Below, piece by piece: positions 5,704 to 6,651 of a stretch of 6,651 nt of DNA; the first letter of the stretch is position 1, and each line of letters starts with the position of its first letter. The DNA lies in assembly GCA_007126835.1 (NCBI GenBank), contig SLAO01000047.1:1-6651 (forward strand), in the 5' to 3' direction. The translations under genes and the position numbers were made by a program. Origin of the DNA: Nitriliruptorales bacterium. Lineage in GTDB: Bacteria > Actinomycetota > Nitriliruptoria > Euzebyales > Egibacteraceae. Under the pieces are notes generated by a model, which was given only the letters and a program-made list of their open reading frames with translations, did not search any database and was not told the origin of the DNA.

Positions 5704-5709
5704 ATCCTA
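5704..5709 (-). promoter_or_regulatory. TAGGAT element before the tsaC-like GTG start (ambiguous -10 or Shine-Dalgarno)
   Basis: TAGGAT on the minus strand contains the prmC TAG stop and ends seven bases before GTG at 5696. It matches the actinobacterial -10 pattern TANNNT at leaderless-transcript distance. Its AGGA could equally be a weak Shine-Dalgarno eight bases from the start. No convincing -35 is seen. Its function is undecided. Confidence 0.35.
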
Positions 5710-6519
5710 GGCCCGACGAGGCGAGGGCGCGTGCACCGGCCGTCGCGCGAGGACTACGCGCTCCCGCCCGGCGAGGTCCTTCTCGATCGCGACCGCCTCC
5801 AGACCCGCCCCGGCCGCGCGCTCCGCGGTCGATCCTGCCCGGTGCTCGCTCGTCTCGAGCAGCAACCACCCGCCGGGCCGCAACCATGCCGGCGCCGCCA
5901 AGATCAGCCGGTCACTGATCTCATGGCCGGTGGCGCCCGCCACCAGAGCGGAGCGAGGATCCCAGTGCGCGACCTCGGGCGGCAGCTCCGCGAACTCCTC
6001 CGCGGTGACGTATGGGGGGTTGGCGACGAGTACGTCCAACCGACCGCGCAGACGCGTGGGAAGGGGCTCGAGCAAGTCCCCGCGGACGACCTCGACGGAC
6101 ACGGCGGCCCGTTTCGCGTTACGGCGGGCCACGCCCACCGCGACCTCCGAGATATCGGTTGCGTACACCGCGCTGGGCCGCGCCTCGGTGGCCACGGCGA
6201 TGGCGATCGCCCCGGTGCCGGTGCACGGTTCGACCACGATGCCCCCCGGCGGAGTGCGAGAGACTGCCTCGCCGGCGAGCACCTCGGTTTCCGGGCGGGG
6301 GATGAACACGCCGGGGTGGACCTCGAGTTCGAGGTAGCGAAACCCTGCAGTGCCAAGGATCAGCTGGAGCGGCTCGCGGGCAATGCGCCGTTGGATCGCC
6401 TCGTCGAGCCTGGGCGGGGAAACGTGTCGCAGCAGCAAGCGTGCGTCGACGTCGGGCGTTTCCACCCCGGCCTCAGCGAGGCGCTGCGCCAGCGTGGCGG
6501 GCTCGGTCGGGGCGTTCAT
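5707..6519 (-). CDS. prmC: Peptide chain release factor N5-glutamine methyltransferase
   Basis: A 270-residue SAM-dependent methyltransferase that methylates the GGQ glutamine of release factors RF1 and RF2, raising termination efficiency. GTAGFRYLELEVHPGVFIPRPE-type linker residues end in IPRPETE (73-79), a PrmC hallmark. The SAM-binding motif I is VVEPCTGTGAIAIA (95-108), ATDIS (120-124) is the acidic motif II, and the catalytic NPPY is at 167-170 followed by VTAEEFAELPPEV. The N-terminal helical domain is short: only about ten residues separate DARLLLRHV (25-33) from RRIAREPLQLILG (44-56), against roughly 29 in E. coli PrmC. The start is ATG at 6519-6517, supported by GGGAGGGG (6526-6533) six bases upstream. 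A longer frame with a TTG start at 6612 would translate the upstream repeats and is not credible. Release factor prfA is usually the next gene upstream, beyond the window. Confidence 0.94.
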   Translation of the reverse strand: MNAPTEPATLAQRLAEAGVETPDVDARLLLRHVSPPRLDEAIQRRIAREPLQLILGTAGFRYLELEVHPGVFIPRPETEVLAGEAVSRTPPGGIVVEPCTGTGAIAIAVATEARPSAVYATDISEVAVGVARRNAKRAAVSVEVVRGDLLEPLPTRLRGRLDVLVANPPYVTAEEFAELPPEVAHWDPRSALVAGATGHEISDRLILAAPAWLRPGGWLLLETSEHRAGSTAERAAGAGLEAVAIEKDLAGRERVVLARRPVHAPSPRRA

Positions 6520-6525
6520 CTCGCA

Positions 6526-6533
6526 CCCCTCCC
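6526..6533 (-). promoter_or_regulatory. Shine-Dalgarno of prmC abutting the repeat
   Basis: The minus strand reads GGGAGGGG, then TGCGAG, then ATG. The last three bases of the proximal 52-bp repeat copy contribute its GGG, so the repeat ends within the ribosome binding site. This site fixes the prmC start. Confidence 0.75.
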
Positions 6534-6645
6534 GCGCCGCTTGTCGCAAACACCACCCCCAGCGGGCGCTAACGCGACACGCCAGCCACCACCCCCGCGC
6601 CGCTTGTCGCAAACACCACCCCCAGCGGGCGCTAACGCGACACGC
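6531..6645. repeat. Two identical 52-bp direct repeats (63-bp period) with inverted TGTCGC arms
   Basis: Positions 6531-6582 and 6594-6645 are identical over 52 bp and separated by 11 bp. Each copy, read on the minus strand, contains TGTCGC near one end and GCGACA near the other, about 26 bases apart, so each can fold as an imperfect hairpin or present an inverted half-site pair. AGCGCCCGCT, a short palindrome around CC, lies inside. The decamer caccaccccc also occurs at 6551, 6587 and 6614. The array may continue past the right edge. No protein-coding character is seen here. REP/BIME-like element or operator array are both possible. Confidence 0.9.
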
Positions 6646-6651
6646 GACCCC

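Noticed and set aside
5707..6612. Longer PrmC (301 residues) starting at TTG 6612
   Set aside because: The extra 31 residues translate the upstream DNA repeats, while ATG at 6519 has a proper Shine-Dalgarno and gives a family-like N-terminus.
6531..6645. CRISPR array
   Set aside because: There are only two 52-bp copies with an 11-bp separator, no spacer-length unique sequence and no cas genes nearby.

Overview
This is a very GC-rich window in which every supported gene lies on the minus strand. It reads as one long co-directional gene string, described here in transcription order from high to low coordinates: prmC, a divergent tsaC/sua5 (YrdC family), rpiB, glyA, a wecA-type phosphoglycosyltransferase, atpZ-like, atpI-like, atpB, and the first 21 codons of atpE, which runs off the left edge. 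GC-rich codons, frequent GTG starts, the actinobacterial-type RpiB active site and a wecA directly before the atp genes all point to Actinomycetota. A deep-branching lineage of the Nitriliruptoria/Euzebya type is a guess from overall impression, not something the window proves.

Layout. Positions 6520-6651 are non-coding and hold two identical 52-bp copies, 63 bp apart, which run up to the prmC ribosome binding site. From 6519 to 1914 come the housekeeping genes for release-factor methylation (PrmC), the t6A tRNA pathway (TsaC-like), the pentose phosphate pathway (RpiB), one-carbon metabolism (GlyA) and lipid-linked envelope glycan initiation (WecA). The gaps are 10 bases or less, or the start and stop codons overlap, so the genes are probably translationally coupled. 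A 37-base gap (1877-1913) separates wecA from the ATP synthase genes. It carries a good sigma-70-like promoter placed so that atpZ would be read from a nearly leaderless mRNA. The atp genes then follow with overlaps until a 58-base gap, with a hairpin and a very strong Shine-Dalgarno, in front of atpE.

Most of the window is an ordinary, conserved housekeeping locus. Its gene order looks like a mixture of the Bacillus layout (prmC-ywlC-rpiB-glyA-atp) and the Mycobacterium layout (prmC-sua5-wecA-atp). I see no defence, phage or mobile cargo. The points that most deserve a second look are: the TsaC-like protein, in which all four residues of the family KxR/SxN signature appear replaced and which ends in a long acidic pentapeptide-repeat tail; the putative near-leaderless atp promoter overlapping the wecA stop codon; the 63-bp-period repeat before prmC; and a contracted N-terminal domain in PrmC.
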